This document shows, piece after piece, positions 50,094-62,000 of a stretch of DNA of 64,000 nucleotides; position 1 is the first letter of the stretch; each line of letters starts with the position of its first letter. The stretch covers positions 186,001 through 250,000 of the forward strand of contig JAJQJQ010000068.1 in the NCBI GenBank assembly GCA_028622995.1, written 5' to 3'. Source of the DNA: Panagrolaimus kolymaensis (taxonomy: Eukaryota; Nematoda; Chromadorea; Rhabditida; Panagrolaimidae). The position numbers were made by a program, and so were the translations under genes. Below the pieces are notes generated by a model. That model was not told the DNA's origin, ran no database searches, and saw nothing but the letters and a program-made list of their open reading frames with translations.

Positions 50094-50246
50094 AATTGCT
50101 TTTACGTAATAAAATATTCTAGCTTCTTCGAGGAAGTTTTAATAAGTTTTTTTTTTTACCGAAGTAAGGAAAATTGCTTTCGCATTATAAAATATTCTAG
50201 CTTCTTCGAGGAAGTTTGAATAACTTTTTTTTACCGAAGTAAGGAA
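50094..50246. repeat. Two-copy tandem repeat, ~76-bp unit
   Basis: Units at about 50,094-50,170 and 50,171-50,246 share AATTGCTTT, TAAAATATTCTAGCTTCTTC, GAGGAAGTTT and TACCGAAGTAAGGA. Each unit contains CTTCTTCGAGGAAG, a near-perfect palindrome. Confidence 0.75.
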
Positions 50247-50290
50247 TGGGCCCCCAGCGTACTGGTATTCTCAAAAATTTATTCAATCCC

Positions 50291-50454
50291 TTTGAGCAAA
50301 GCGCTACCTTGCGGAGTGCCTACAGATCTCATTAAGAAATATTAATATCTCGTCGAGCAAAGCGCTACCTTTCGGAGTGCCTACAGATCTCTTCAAGATT
50401 TATCAAAATCCTTTTGAGCAAAGCGCTACCTTGCGGAGTGCCTACAGATCTCAT
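50291..50454. repeat. Three-copy tandem repeat, ~61-bp period
   Basis: Three copies begin near 50,291, 50,352 and 50,413. The conserved core is GAGCAAAGCGCTACCTTGCG followed by GAGTGCCTACAGATCTC; spacers between cores differ. The core contains AGCGCT, a palindrome. It is more GC-rich than its surroundings. Confidence 0.8.
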
Positions 50455-50551
50455 CAAGAAAATGATTTAACCAAAAAAATTTTTTTGAAAGGTTTTTATA
50501 GCAAAAAACTAAAGTGATGGAAGGTGAAGAAAAACCAAATGGAAGATGATC

Positions 50552-51004
50552 CAACCCTGTAAGCCAACCGTCATTTTCGACGGTTACCACCGTCTTTTGA
50601 CGGTTTTGACCGTCAATTTTTTTTTTCCAAAAACTCAAGATTATTGATAAATAAGCTATGGAGATTATTGCTGCTCTATTTTTTATAGTTGAAACCTATT
50701 TCAGAGCCTGACGGTCTCCACCGTCAACTGACGGTCGCCACCGTCAAGAGACGGTTGAAACCGACGATGCGCATTTTAGTTATGAATTTTTTTTTAAGGT
50801 TTCAAAATGATTTTTAACATTGAAAAAATATTATAAAAGCTAATTTCAAGCAATGATTAACGAGTTTTTTCCAATTCAATTCATTATTAATATCAAAAAT
50901 GCACAAAAAATGTGAAATACATGTAAATTTTTTTTCTGTTTTTGTTTATTATTTTATTTTTATTTTTTTAATGCAAGATTATTTTGAACATATAAAAATG
51001 AAAT
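50552..51004. repeat. hAT left terminal inverted repeat with clustered ACCGTC/GACGGT motifs
   Basis: This arm pairs with 54108-54561. Two clusters (about 50,565-50,620 and 50,708-50,770) contain many copies of ACCGTC or GACGGT in both orientations, often as AACCGTC or CACCGTC. Subterminal hexamer clusters like these bind transposase in other hAT elements; that role here is inference. Confidence 0.85.
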
Positions 51005-51163
51005 ACAAATATATATTATTTTTAGATTATAATATTGTTTTACCATCATTAAAAAACAAAAAATTGTTATTATAAATATGTATGTATGAGAAATATTTAA
51101 AAAATTTAAGAGTTTGGAGAAAGTTTAACTTAAAAAACCATTAGAAAATAATTATAACAATGT

Positions 51164-53667
51164 TTAAACGTCCATAACTTCAGGTTCTTCTTCTTCAATT
51201 ATAACAGGCAAAAAAGGAGCATACTTTTTTTTAAATTTTTCCATATTCTTCATCTTTATCAACATACTCACAGTTTCTGGTGATAAAGATCCACGTAACT
51301 TCGTCGCGGTCCTTCCCAATAAAGAAAAAACCCTTTCGCTTGCGGCACTGCTTGTGATGCACAGAACTTTTCTAGCTAGGATAGCAATATGAGGAAATAC
51401 TTTAGCGTTTGCTTTCCAAAATTCAATTGCGTCGGCATAATTGTAAACAATGCTGTTTGATCTCAAGTCAAGGTAGTTCTCAACCTCAACATCGGTTGGA
51501 TAAGTTACAATTGTTTGTCGATGCTGAGTAAAAGGGGAAGGAGGAGCCGCTGCATATGGATCTTCTACCGATTCATCATTGCTAACTTTATGAACCCATT
51601 TCTTTAAAGTTTCTATGGCCTGTAAAACATTTATTATTCCTATCAAAATTTATTATAATATAGTTTACCGAAGGGATAGAAATTTGTGGAATTTCAAGAA
51701 TCTTATCTTTGTTTAGTGGATCGAGCAGCAAACCCAAAATATAGTAGTCAGATTTTGCAAATAATGTTAATTGATAATCAACGACTTTCAAAGCAGCTTG
51801 GGCCATCGCTTTTCGATCAGCATTATCATCTTCAATTTGGTCGACAAAAAATTGTCTTAAACGATAATATTCAATATAGACTTTGTTTATTGTTGGAGAA
51901 GTTTCAGACTAAAATTTTAGTTATATGAAAAATTCAGAATGAACATAGGGAAGTAAGTAAAAGACATACTTGGAAAAGAGTAACTGCGTCTTTAATCGGT
52001 TCTAACAATTCTGTATATGATTTTAAAAGAGGCAAGGTTGAACGATATTCTTGAAGTGCTTCTCGATAAACATATCGACCATTAGCAGAATAGCTATAAA
52101 GTTTAGTATTAATTAAATCCATTTGTTGTTGATTTAATTTGGTTAAGCTTTCTATTGAGCGGAAACGGGACAACCAGCGGGTTTCAGTGAATTTGAATAA
52201 AGAGCCACCAGCTTTTGATATTTTGTTTTTTAACCAAGGTCGAGAGCTAAAATAACAAAAATAAATAAATATTAAATAGCTTTTATGATGGCTTACTTCA
52301 CTCCCTTGATTATTTTCATTGACATATCCAATTTTTTTTCAATTAATGTTAATCTTTCACGAGTAGTAACATCTAATTGAAATTCTGCTGGCAAGTAGTT
52401 ATTTTTATATGGGCATACGGCCCTTTTGCTGAGTAAGTTCAACAAATGGCAAGTATCATTCAAACGAGTGTATTCATTCAATGCTCTTACGATATTACTT
52501 CCCTGATCACTCGTAATTACAATATTATTCTTTAAAAGTTCCAAAGTAATGCCATGTTTTTCTAAAGTCTGAGTTAAGTCATCCAAGACTTCATGACTTT
52601 CTGTGGTTTCGGCAGAAAATTCATGAAAATCCAAAATCCAATTTTCAATTTGCCTACAATTCAAAAATCAATAATTTATGTTAAAGAATAAAAGAAGAAT
52701 ATTTACCAATCTTCTGTAGTAAAATGGATTGTAACTACAAAATACTGAGAACCTTTGGTACCGAAGTCAAGCGTCAATGCAGCTCCAAATTTTTTAACAT
52801 GATCAAGGATATGCTTTGAAAATTGGGGTTCCATTGTTTTGACAAAAGCTTTGCAATAATTTTTAACAGTTTGCCTGGAAGGAATAAAGCCCAAAATTGA
52901 TGGATCGTTAGCAGGGATCACTTTGTTACGTGCACAAGAAATACCATAATCAAAACTGCAAAAAAAAATTTAAAATTTTAGTAAAATATTGGATTGTTTA
53001 CCCTTCGCGATATATGCTTTCCATCAAGTTTTTAAGCCCATTATGTTCAACTGTGGAAAATGGGACAACGTCAGTTGCAACCATAAAAGATAATAACTCT
53101 GTTAGTTTTAACTTTAAATGAGCTGGCGGTTCAACATCTTCTTGATTTTGATTTTGGTGTACATTTTTTTCATGCGAGCTTTAAAAAATTTGTTATAAAA
53201 ATTTAAGCTATAGTTCATTTTTCACCCACTTTTTTTTAATACATATTCATTTTATGAGTTTAGATTAATAAATGCCAAATTATAAAAAAGTTTAATCTAA
53301 TTTTTATATGTAGAGCCTTTTAAAAAAAACGTAAAAAAATAAATAACAATAAGACAGTAATGAACTCAAAAAAAAGTATTAAAAAAAGTTGGCGCTAAAA
53401 CGATTGAACCAAGCCCTTTTTAATGTATGCGACTTACTATAAAGTTTGACGACTGGTAATAGTTGCGGCAAAAATATACTTGCATTTAACACACGTTACC
53501 GCGGCTTCTTCCTTTGTTTCCTTATAAACAATTTTTTGACATCCAGCATATATTTTTTCTCCGAGTTCAAGGATTCCATTACGAAGCGCTTGCAAAATTT
53601 CATTTCTATCGATCGATGTAAGTTTACCTTCGTAAACTTTATTTCGGCTCCCAGGAGTAAGGCTCAT
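51164..53667 (-). CDS. hAT-family transposase with BED zinc finger
   Basis: Seven exons in phase give 661 aa: 53438-53667, 53002-53178, 52707-52955, 52297-52653, 51970-52246, 51669-51908 and 51164-51619. An N-terminal BED-type finger (CVKC ... HEKNVH, the histidines falling across the first intron) binds DNA. The RNase-H-like core has candidate catalytic Asp in ALTLDFGTK and Asp in VITSDQGSN, the conserved TRWLSRFRS segment, and Glu in SSAASERVFSLLGR inside the C-terminal hAT dimerisation domain. The enzyme cuts and inserts the surrounding element. No stops, frameshifts or missing motifs were found, so it may be active. Confidence 0.92.
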
Positions 53668-54107
53668 TTTAGTTTACCACAATTTTAAAGCAAAATTCAT
53701 TTACCAAGAATTACTAAATATAAAAAATCAAAAAATGGCTTTTTTGGCTTTTATAAACAATCGTTATATGCTATTTCGAACAAAATTTATAAAAAGTCAT
53801 GCTGTCATATGTCGATGCCCTTTTCGAAGGTTGTTTACAACTTTTAAGAAATTTTATCTTATGTTGATTTTCATTCTAGAAAGAAAAATATCGAAAAATA
53901 TTTGGTGTTTTATTTTGTCGGCGACTTTTCTTTTGCACAAAAAAAGGATGTGGATAAACATTTTTGTTTTTCGTCTTATTTATTATTTTCCTTGAAAACT
54001 TTTTAAAAGAAAAAAAAACCTTTTAAAGATCCTTCGACATTTTGATGATATTTATATAGAAGTAAACATGTGGCATAAGGAAAGTGGCGTAATTTTTCGG
54101 TCGTTTA

Positions 54108-54561
54108 TATTTCATTTTTATATGTTCAAAATAATCTTGCATTAAAAAAATAAAAATAAAATAATAAACAAAAACAGAAAAAAAATTTACATGTATTTCA
54201 CATTTTTTGTGCATTTTTGATATTAATAATGAATTGAATTGGAAAAAACTCGTTAATCATTGCTTGAAATTAGCTTTTATAATATTTTTTCAATGTTAAA
54301 AATCATTTTGAAACCTTAAAAAAAAATTCATAACTAAAATGCGCATCGTCGGTTTCAACCGTCTCTTGACGGTGGCGACCGTCAGTTGACGGTGGAGACC
54401 GTCAGGCTCTGAAATAGGTTTCAACTATAAAAAATAGAGCAGCAATAATCTCCATAGCTTATTTATCAATAATCTTGAGTTTTTGGAAAAAAAAAATTGA
54501 CGGTCAAAACCGTCAAAAGACGGTGGTAACCGTCGAAAATGACGGTTGGCTTACAGGGTTG
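54108..54561. repeat. hAT right terminal inverted repeat
   Basis: Reverse complement of 50552-51004, with the same ACCGTC/GACGGT clusters (about 54,345-54,405 and 54,500-54,547). No mismatch was found in the outer ~400 bp by eye. Confidence 0.85.
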
Positions 54562-54569
54562 AGATGATC

Positions 54570-55084
54570 AGAGAAATGTACTTCTTTACTTGATTCAATG
54601 GAAAATTTTTTGCTAAAAAAAATTTTTTTGTTGTTGAAAATGGATTAACAGAAGATAAATTTAGTTGGTTTTAATTTGATTCCGGTTATTTTGTAAATAC
54701 GTTTATCGATTATGAGCATCTTTGCATAACAAGAACCTTTACCGTAATTTTATCTTCTCAATCATGAACATGTTTCTTTTTTTCATTCAAATGAAGCGAC
54801 TATCATTTCTCCTCTAAATGCGATTGTGAAGGTCAAAAACTTAAAAATCGAATTAAAAAAAGGATTCCTCAATAGTATCAATAAATAAAAAGAGCAAAGA
54901 CAGTATTAAAAGAGAGATTGAAGCTACAAGCAAATGCATATGCAAATTTAAGAAAAAATCACAACCTTCACAAACATAAACTTATTTGACCAACTTTTCC
55001 GATTTTTTTATTTATTTTAGAATTATATTAACTTAATGTGAAGGGTTTTTACAGTAAAATTGTGAAACTCTTTTTTTAAAAATA
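54570..55084. other. Short intergenic region
   Basis: It lies between the hAT element and the stop codon of the secreted cysteine-rich gene. No coding sequence or repeat is recognised. Confidence 0.5.
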
Positions 55085-55936
55085 TTAAATACATTCATAA
55101 TGACATAAACAATCACATGCACATCTTTTGGGACTAATTTGTTTATGAACAATTCTAATGGGTTCTTTATGATCTCCACATAAATCAATTCCACAATGGC
55201 AATCACACGGTGGACAATGTTCAAGATTAAATATTCGTTGAGGTAATTTAGTATCCGTTGAAAATTGACATATTTCCATTTTCCATACTAAATCCACTAA
55301 AGTATTATTTGAATCATATTGATGCCAACATTGCATTCCACTATAAAAATTTGGGGCTTGGATATGAAAAGGTTTTAAGAAAATGTAAAAATTAGTTAGT
55401 TAGTTTACCGATAAATAAGATCGTCCGCAACAATTTGGTGATCAAATGGTTCTCTAACATCATTGATTCTTTCCGATGCACAAGAAATGGAATCCACTTT
55501 TATTGTGGGACTTGAACAACAAATTGGATCCAATCTTAAAAAAACTTCAACTTACTAATAATCTTCATTTCAAAGCATTCCAAAAACCCTGGAAAAAGTC
55601 TTACAAAATAGCATTGGTGGAATTTTCCACTACAAAAGCTTGAAATCCCGCTAACCATTGATTGGATGAACAACCTTCAGAAAAGCCATTACATTGAGGA
55701 ACCGAAGTTAAAGTATCACATTTAATTGAATCTTCGCTAATATTAAATCCAATTTTAATGCATTCAATGGTTAATGAACCAGCCATATTTTTCTGATAAA
55801 AGCTATTCGCCCTTTTTATTGAAGAAATTTTATAACCTTTTTCGCATAAAAGTGTAAAATCTTTTAATTCGCATAAAATTACAGTAATCATCTGTCCAAT
55901 AAATATTAATAAAATAAAAGAATAAATATTATTCAT
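55085..55936 (-). CDS. Secreted cysteine-rich protein, unrecognised family
   Basis: Three exons (55605-55936, about 55410-55535 and 55085-55340) encode about 237 aa. The N-terminus is a signal peptide (ILLIFIGQMITVILC). The mature protein has about 20 cysteines, including CNGFSEGCSSNQWLAGFQAF, ICCSS and a C-terminal dense cluster CPPCDCHCGIDLCG and CACDCLCHYEC. The WLAGFQAF element followed by a CC pair is typical of small secreted nematode proteins, but I cannot name the family. It has no transmembrane helix and probably folds as a disulphide-rich extracellular domain. There is no functional clue from the neighbours. Confidence 0.75.
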
Positions 55937-57468
55937 TTTTTATTTTGGGAGAAAAAGAAAATTTAGTTTAAAGAATCAAAAATTGATTAAAACTAACAAA
56001 AAAAATTTACTTTTGAATCATCTCTCTAAAAACGAGAATGAAAAAAAACTTGAAAGAAGGTGAGCATGAAGAAGAAGAAAAGGACATTTACTAATCCGGT
56101 TTTACCAAGCTCTGTTGGGAAGAAGAATTTGTTTCTATGAATCAGAAATATCCCAAAAAAAACATATGAATGTGGTGGTTCGCCCTTTGACATTTTGTTT
56201 GTGGATTCAAAACAATTATGTCGAGAAATGTCGTCTGTCCAAAATAACAAGAACAAAGTGCTATCGAAGACAACAACAAAAAATATGGATTTGAAAATTT
56301 TTTCATCATCATAAACTACCGCAACACAAAGTCATTTGAATGATACCAGAAAGATAGAAGATTCCATTTGCAACATAAAAGTTAATCACCAACATTCCCA
56401 ATAATTAAGGAAAAACGTTAAAATAAGAACATTTGAAAAGCTGAAACTTCACTTCTTCAATTACAGTAATCGCAGCATAAAAAATGGTAAGTATTTGAAA
56501 GCTTTTAGATGGATATGGACATCATTTTGCTTTTGTAAATAACTAGTAGTAAACATTAGGTTTATTCGTAAAACTATGAAACGAAAAGTTAATCATGAAA
56601 GCAAGAGCTGATTCAACAAGCAACCAACATTGAGTGTTAGTAAAGAAAACAACCATAACTAAACAAAAAGGGCGCTGGATGAAAGATTTTTTCTTTCTTT
56701 CAAAGCTAAATCAAAAATTGCATTAAAGCTTCTTGTTGAACTTAGTATTTATTAGTTAACCTTACTTTAATATCTGAGATACAAAAGGAGTCACAATTAT
56801 AAAGCAATAAGAAGAGGAGAAAAAAATGATGTAAAAGGTTCATCATTAATCTTAACAATTCTTTGAATTTGATGGTGAAGAAAGCTTTAGCGTTAGTAAA
56901 GTTTGTATTTTGCTCATTTTACTTCCATCATCGTGATATCCCGTTACAAAAGGAGAGAATGTTATTAGAAAAGTGTGAACATTAATTGCATGTGCATCGG
57001 AGAAAGAAAATAATATCACTATTATAAACGTTAATGCTGAACCAAGATAAAAGCTTTTGGAAACTTTTTCACTGCAATTTTCTTTTCCTCCTTATTGTTA
57101 CATACAACAAACATAACTTTATTAAAACTCGAGAAAAGGAGGCACAAAAACAAATAAACAAAGATAAAACTTTATCAAAACTTTATTATTACAAAAACAC
57201 AACAAAAAAATGAACAGTTAAAAAATAGGTCAAAAATATCATAGAGCTTTTCAAAGCAACTATTTCCCACCTCCAAAATCTTAACACACAAGAGAGAATA
57301 TTAAACAAAACTTTATTATTACACTACAAAATACATAGGTACAATAACAAATAAAGACATAATAGTTACAAATATTATTATTTTTTACTACATAACTACT
57401 AAATAAAAACAATTCTCAAACAAAAAAGATGAGATAACAAAGAAATGGTGGAAGGAAGATGAGCTTCT
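55937..57468. other. Intergenic region, no supported gene
   Basis: The upstream flank of the cysteine-rich gene lies on the left and the 3' flank of the STAR gene on the right; TTTATT elements near 57,300-57,390 could be its polyadenylation signals on the minus strand. An isolated AAAAATGGTAAGT near 56,480 looks like a start codon followed at once by a donor, but no following exon was found. AACTTTATTATTAC occurs twice (about 57,179 and 57,309). Confidence 0.45.
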
Positions 57469-58498
57469 TTAATGAACAGCAACTTGAGATGGATGATGAT
57501 GATGAGCTTCTTCAGATGCTGGTTGACGTTGTTGAGGACGAAAAGTTCCATTGAGAAGAGCAAGAGATACAAGTTGACGACGTTTGAAAGCATCGAAACC
57601 ACGAGGATGAAGTAAACGATTAACATATTCATTCGCGTTGTTTAGACGCATTTCAACTTCGTTTTGATCATAACCACCAGCAAGGATGACAATATGAAGT
57701 TCATCAGTAAGATGTTCCCAACCAGGTTTATCAGCAAGCTTCTTCGCCTTTTCAGGATCCTAAAAATCATAGCAGTTAGTCGTAATTCAGTGAATCAAAA
57801 AGAAAGAAACATACACGAATGGAACCTTTACCACGAACATAAATGCGACATTGATAGCGAGTTTCAAGTTCACGAATGGTGAAACCACGAGGACCAAGAA
57901 CACGACCAATGAGATTGAAATCAGGATTTTCAGGTACATGAACATGTCGAGATGAGTGATATGGAAGAGCACGACCAATGGGTGGCGAAGGAAGAGTTTG
58001 ACAAATGGGATTGATCAAATCCATTGATGCAACAGGTGAAGCTCCATTGCTACCATATCCTTTATTACCACCAGGAAAACCACGAAGACCTTGAATTTCA
58101 CGAAGGAGAAGATTGATTGCATGTTGATAGGATTCTTTGTGTTGATATTCATGATTGCAAAGACGCATCAATTCTTCCATTTGTTCATTGACAAGCCTAA
58201 AAATGAAAGAAGAAATGAAAAAAGGCAAAAAAAGATGAAAGAAAACAACATACGCAGTACGATCATGTTGGTGGCCATAGCTTCCTGAATGATGATTACC
58301 ACCACCACTTTTCTTTCCATTTTGACGATGTTGACTATTTCCACCACGTTGACGATGAACTTTCTGTTGTTGATCATGAACACCTCCACCAGAAGTAACA
58401 GCTGACGATGAAGATTTGACAACACTTTGATGCGAAGTTGAAGCAGATTCAGCAGCAATCATTGACGATGTTGACGGAGTTGTTCCACTTGAAGCCAT
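57469..58498 (-). CDS. STAR-family KH-domain RNA-binding protein (Quaking/GLD-1-like)
   Basis: Three exons (58254-58498, 57815-58196 and 57469-57759) encode 305 aa. The first ~85 residues are low-complexity Ser/His/Gln/Gly. A short helical region (NEQMEELMRLCNHEY) sits where the QUA1 dimerisation motif is expected but is weak. The maxi-KH domain (about 160-265) is clear: VPENPDFNLIGRVLGPRGFT, then CRIYVRGKGSIRDPEK, WEHLTDELHIVI and YVNRLL. The STAR family binds ACUAA-type RNA motifs to regulate splicing, translation or stability. The C-terminus is Gln/His-rich (HHHHPSQ). Confidence 0.88.
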
Positions 58499-59066
58499 AG
58501 TTCAATTGACTTGACAGCACAGAGACCTTGTTTGATTTAGACGAAGCTTTGAAAAGTTGCTCACCAAAAAATGAAGCTCTTGAAATGGATCATTCTCCTT
58601 TTATTCATTTTTGAAGGTTTTTCATTTTCATTCAAGCAGCTTCATTTTTCTTTGAAAACTGTAAAAATCGCGCTAAGATAAAGCCTACGAGGCGGCTTTT
58701 TTAAAAATGAAATCAATGTCTTCAATGCTTTTTTCGACTTCGATTAACGTGGAAAAAAAGGTACATAAACGTTGCTTGCTGAATCTTATATTTACTTGAG
58801 CCTTATTGTATCTTAATTATCTTTCTCAAGTGTTCATAGTAAAGTTTGATAAACAAAATAGTTGCTTTTTCTAAACTCTTTTCATGTAAAGAGTTGATGA
58901 TGCATTATGGGTGTTTGCTAACCTTTTTCATTCCAAACATTCCTTTAAAAAGTTTTACATAAATTAGATTGTAATGAATTGAAACATAAGCAATATGGTA
59001 TTAAAAAATTTATTATAAACTCAACAAACAAATATAATAACAACATAACAAAAAATAGGCATTTAA
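58499..59066. other. Short intergenic region
   Basis: It lies upstream of the STAR gene and downstream of the HEATR1 gene. A GC-richer patch near 58,670-58,700 is not coding. An AATAAA-like signal for the HEATR1 gene may be present on the minus strand near 59,010 (TTTATT). Confidence 0.45.
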
Positions 59067-62000
59067 TTATTGATCATTTCCAAGAACTTCATTACCAAAC
59101 TTCTCACGTAAAAGTCGAATGGTTTTTTCAGCTTGAGTTGTGACCTTCTTATTTGTATCTTCCAGTAATTCACTGAGATATTGAACGATCATAGGTAATA
59201 ATGGTGCCAAAGAGTCTCCAATTCGATCCACCAGTTGTTCAAACACCAAGACAGCACGATATCGGATCTTTGAAGATGAATTTCGAGTACGTAAAAGAAG
59301 AGAATTGCAGATTTCACGATTGAAAAGATCCACGGAAGCTTCAGCAATACTGTAAATACAATTTGATAAATGTGGAACGCATCGATCTTCATGTCCAGCA
59401 ACTTTCGTATTTTCCAATTCATCGAGTACCGCCGGATGACAAGCTTTAACCATGTCTCTGAAAATGAAGGCGATTAGAAAGTACATCATCAATAAGTAAA
59501 AAACATACTCAGAAAAGAAGTTTGTATGACGAGCACATTTGTTAATGAATTTCAAAATCAAAATAATAAGATGATTGGCTTGAGCAGCTTCGATGGTGTC
59601 AGCATTTGTTCCATCAATGAAAAGTCCATCGGTATCCACTTTGGAAGCATTCAGGTTCTTCAAGATTTTGATGGATAAATCACAGAGTTGAGAGAAATAT
59701 GGAATAGCCAAATTATGATAAGAGTCGTAGAATTGATTGGCAAAATTGAACACCGTAATAGCCATAAGTCGAGTATTGTTTGGATCATTAAGAGATTTTT
59801 GAACATGTTCAACAAGACCATTAACAATAGGACGTAATCCATCCGCTTTGAGATGATCAACAAGAGCAAGAAAGGCGGCAATGATGGAATCTTCACATTG
59901 ATTATAGTATTCAAACTTCTAAAAAGTATAAGCGATTAAGATGTGTATCTAACATAGCAAAACAAACCTCCAATTTCTTATCACTTTTTCTGAATTTGAA
60001 TAAAGCCATAAACATTTCCACAAGTTCTTCAATGACTTTCATCACATAATCGGTCTTTGTATGTTTGATAGTGTCACCAATTAAGCTCGTAAGTGATGAT
60101 AAAGTTAATGGACGTTTCATAAGCTTTGAAGATACTTGATTGAAAGGTTCGACGAGCAAACGAATTTCTTGTTTAGCGATGGCTGAACGTATAAAGTTGA
60201 GACGTAAGCGAATATTGTCCATTCGAGATGATGCTACAGCTGCTTTATTGACTTCTTCATTTGTGATGGTATCGGAATCATTCAAATATTTAGCACTCAA
60301 TTGACTAACAACATGAATGAAAGGTTCATAAAAGTTGGTGATAAACTTCGAAGAATGATCAAACAATCTTTGAGAACATGTAAGAGCACACAGCAATAGA
60401 ACATCATCACCATATTGTTTACCACAAAGAGAAAGTTGACTTCTTTTTCGTCGAGTTCCAGTTGAATCTGCTCCTCCTTCTGATGCAGCAACAGCAGCTT
60501 CTTTTTGTTTTTCAGCTTCAATTTGTTCAATAACTTCAGCTGCTTTCTTCTCACAATCACGTAAAATTTCAATGGTGTTGGAACAAATTGCTTCGGAGTA
60601 AAGTACAGTGGCTTTGAGATTATGAGATCGAATAAGTTCACCAACAAGCAGTAAAATATTTCCAATCATTGCTTCGTCAAAAGATCCCCAATCGCGTAAC
60701 TGAAAAGGTAATGTTTATGAAAAGTTTCAGAGAAGAAAAACTAACCAAAGCAACACATTTTTCCATTGTTTCAGTAAACACTTTTAGTCCTTCATTAGCT
60801 GGAATTTTCTTTGCCACAAGTTTCAAACTGAAAGCAGCATTTTGACAAAGCGTAATATCATCTCGACTTTCAGCAGGTATGATCCATTCATTGAGTTTCC
60901 GAGCAAACTTGAGTAAATAGTCTGTATGAATGTCACCTTTTTCATTTGAAGTTTCAAAGCCACTTTGAGTCATAAGTTTAACATTCAAAAGTTGCATAGC
61001 ACGATCACGAATATGTGAATCAATTCCTTTTTGAGAATCATCAGAATCAATCAAAAGATCACAAATGATATGTCCAGAAACATTTGATGGAAGAAGACAT
61101 CTCATTCGATCACAAATGACATCACATTTAGCAGCTAAAGCAACCCAATATCGTAAAGCTTGAACAACATTGTTTTTATCCATTTCAGGAGCTTCAGATT
61201 CAACGATTTTTTGATGCTGGTGTTCAGCGTATTTGACGCCAGCATCCATAAAATCAGAAAGGTTTGTAACCGTGATCAAAAGTTTCTTTCCAACTTCAAG
61301 CATTCTTTCATAGAGCTTTTCATCATCAAGTGCTCCAAGTTGTTCATAAAGAGGTTTGTAGTTGAAGAATTTGAGAACCCATCCAAAGACCAAGAAACGA
61401 AAATGACGAAGTTTATGAATTGAGCGAGTATCACGATCAAAGATGATTAGATCATTGGTTTTGGCGTTCGAAGTTTTAAGTCGATCAGCAGCTGTAAGTT
61501 GATCACCACCAAGTTGAATAACATAATCAATTAGGTTGATAGCAGTTGTAAGTTGAACTTCAGGTTCAAAATCACCAATAAATTCAAGAGTAATTTCATG
61601 AACTATTTCAGCATCATTCTTCTTGGACGTTGCTTTCTGCCATTTACCACAAAAATTATCATAAATAGCTCCAAGGAAGATCCATAAATCATTTGGTGAT
61701 ACAGTATTACCAACAGCTCGAAGAATTCTCATTCGCCGATGAGCAGGAATGTCAATCAAAGAAATAGCGAAGATTTTGCTAACTTCAAGAAGCTTTTGAC
61801 GAATTTTTGTTTGTGCAGCTTTGCTATCCCATTTTTCAGAATTGATGATTGCTGTGAATAGAGCATTCAGAGCTTCTTCGACGACAGATAGAGTTAAATC
61901 ATTATCTCTTTTGAGAGTTCCACCATCACCCATGAAAGTAAAAACAGACATAATTTGAGTAACAACACGACCCTGAAAAAGCAAAATGTAATGAATGAAA

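Larger units (their letters stand above)
49607..50543. other. Intergenic region with two small tandem arrays
   Basis: The 3' flank of the SNAPC4-like gene (AATAAA near 49,718) is followed by two short tandem arrays, listed separately, and then the insertion site of the hAT transposon. No coding sequence is seen. Confidence 0.55.
50552..54561. mobile_element. Complete autonomous hAT transposon (about 4.0 kb)
   Basis: The element is flanked by the perfect 8-bp duplication AGATGATC (50544-50551 and 54562-54569). Termini are CAACCCTGTAAGCC and its complement. Terminal inverted repeats extend about 453 bp and appear identical. Between them a single minus-strand gene of seven exons encodes a full-length hAT transposase. 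Eight-base target duplication, BED finger and hAT catalytic core leave little doubt about the superfamily. Identity of the arms and an intact gene suggest recent activity. Confidence 0.93.

Noticed and set aside
60297..60665. 122-codon minus-strand frame and other alternative-frame ORFs in 58,000-63,600
   Set aside because: They overlap the STAR and HEATR1 exons in another frame and have atypical composition (runs of Leu/Ile/Val).
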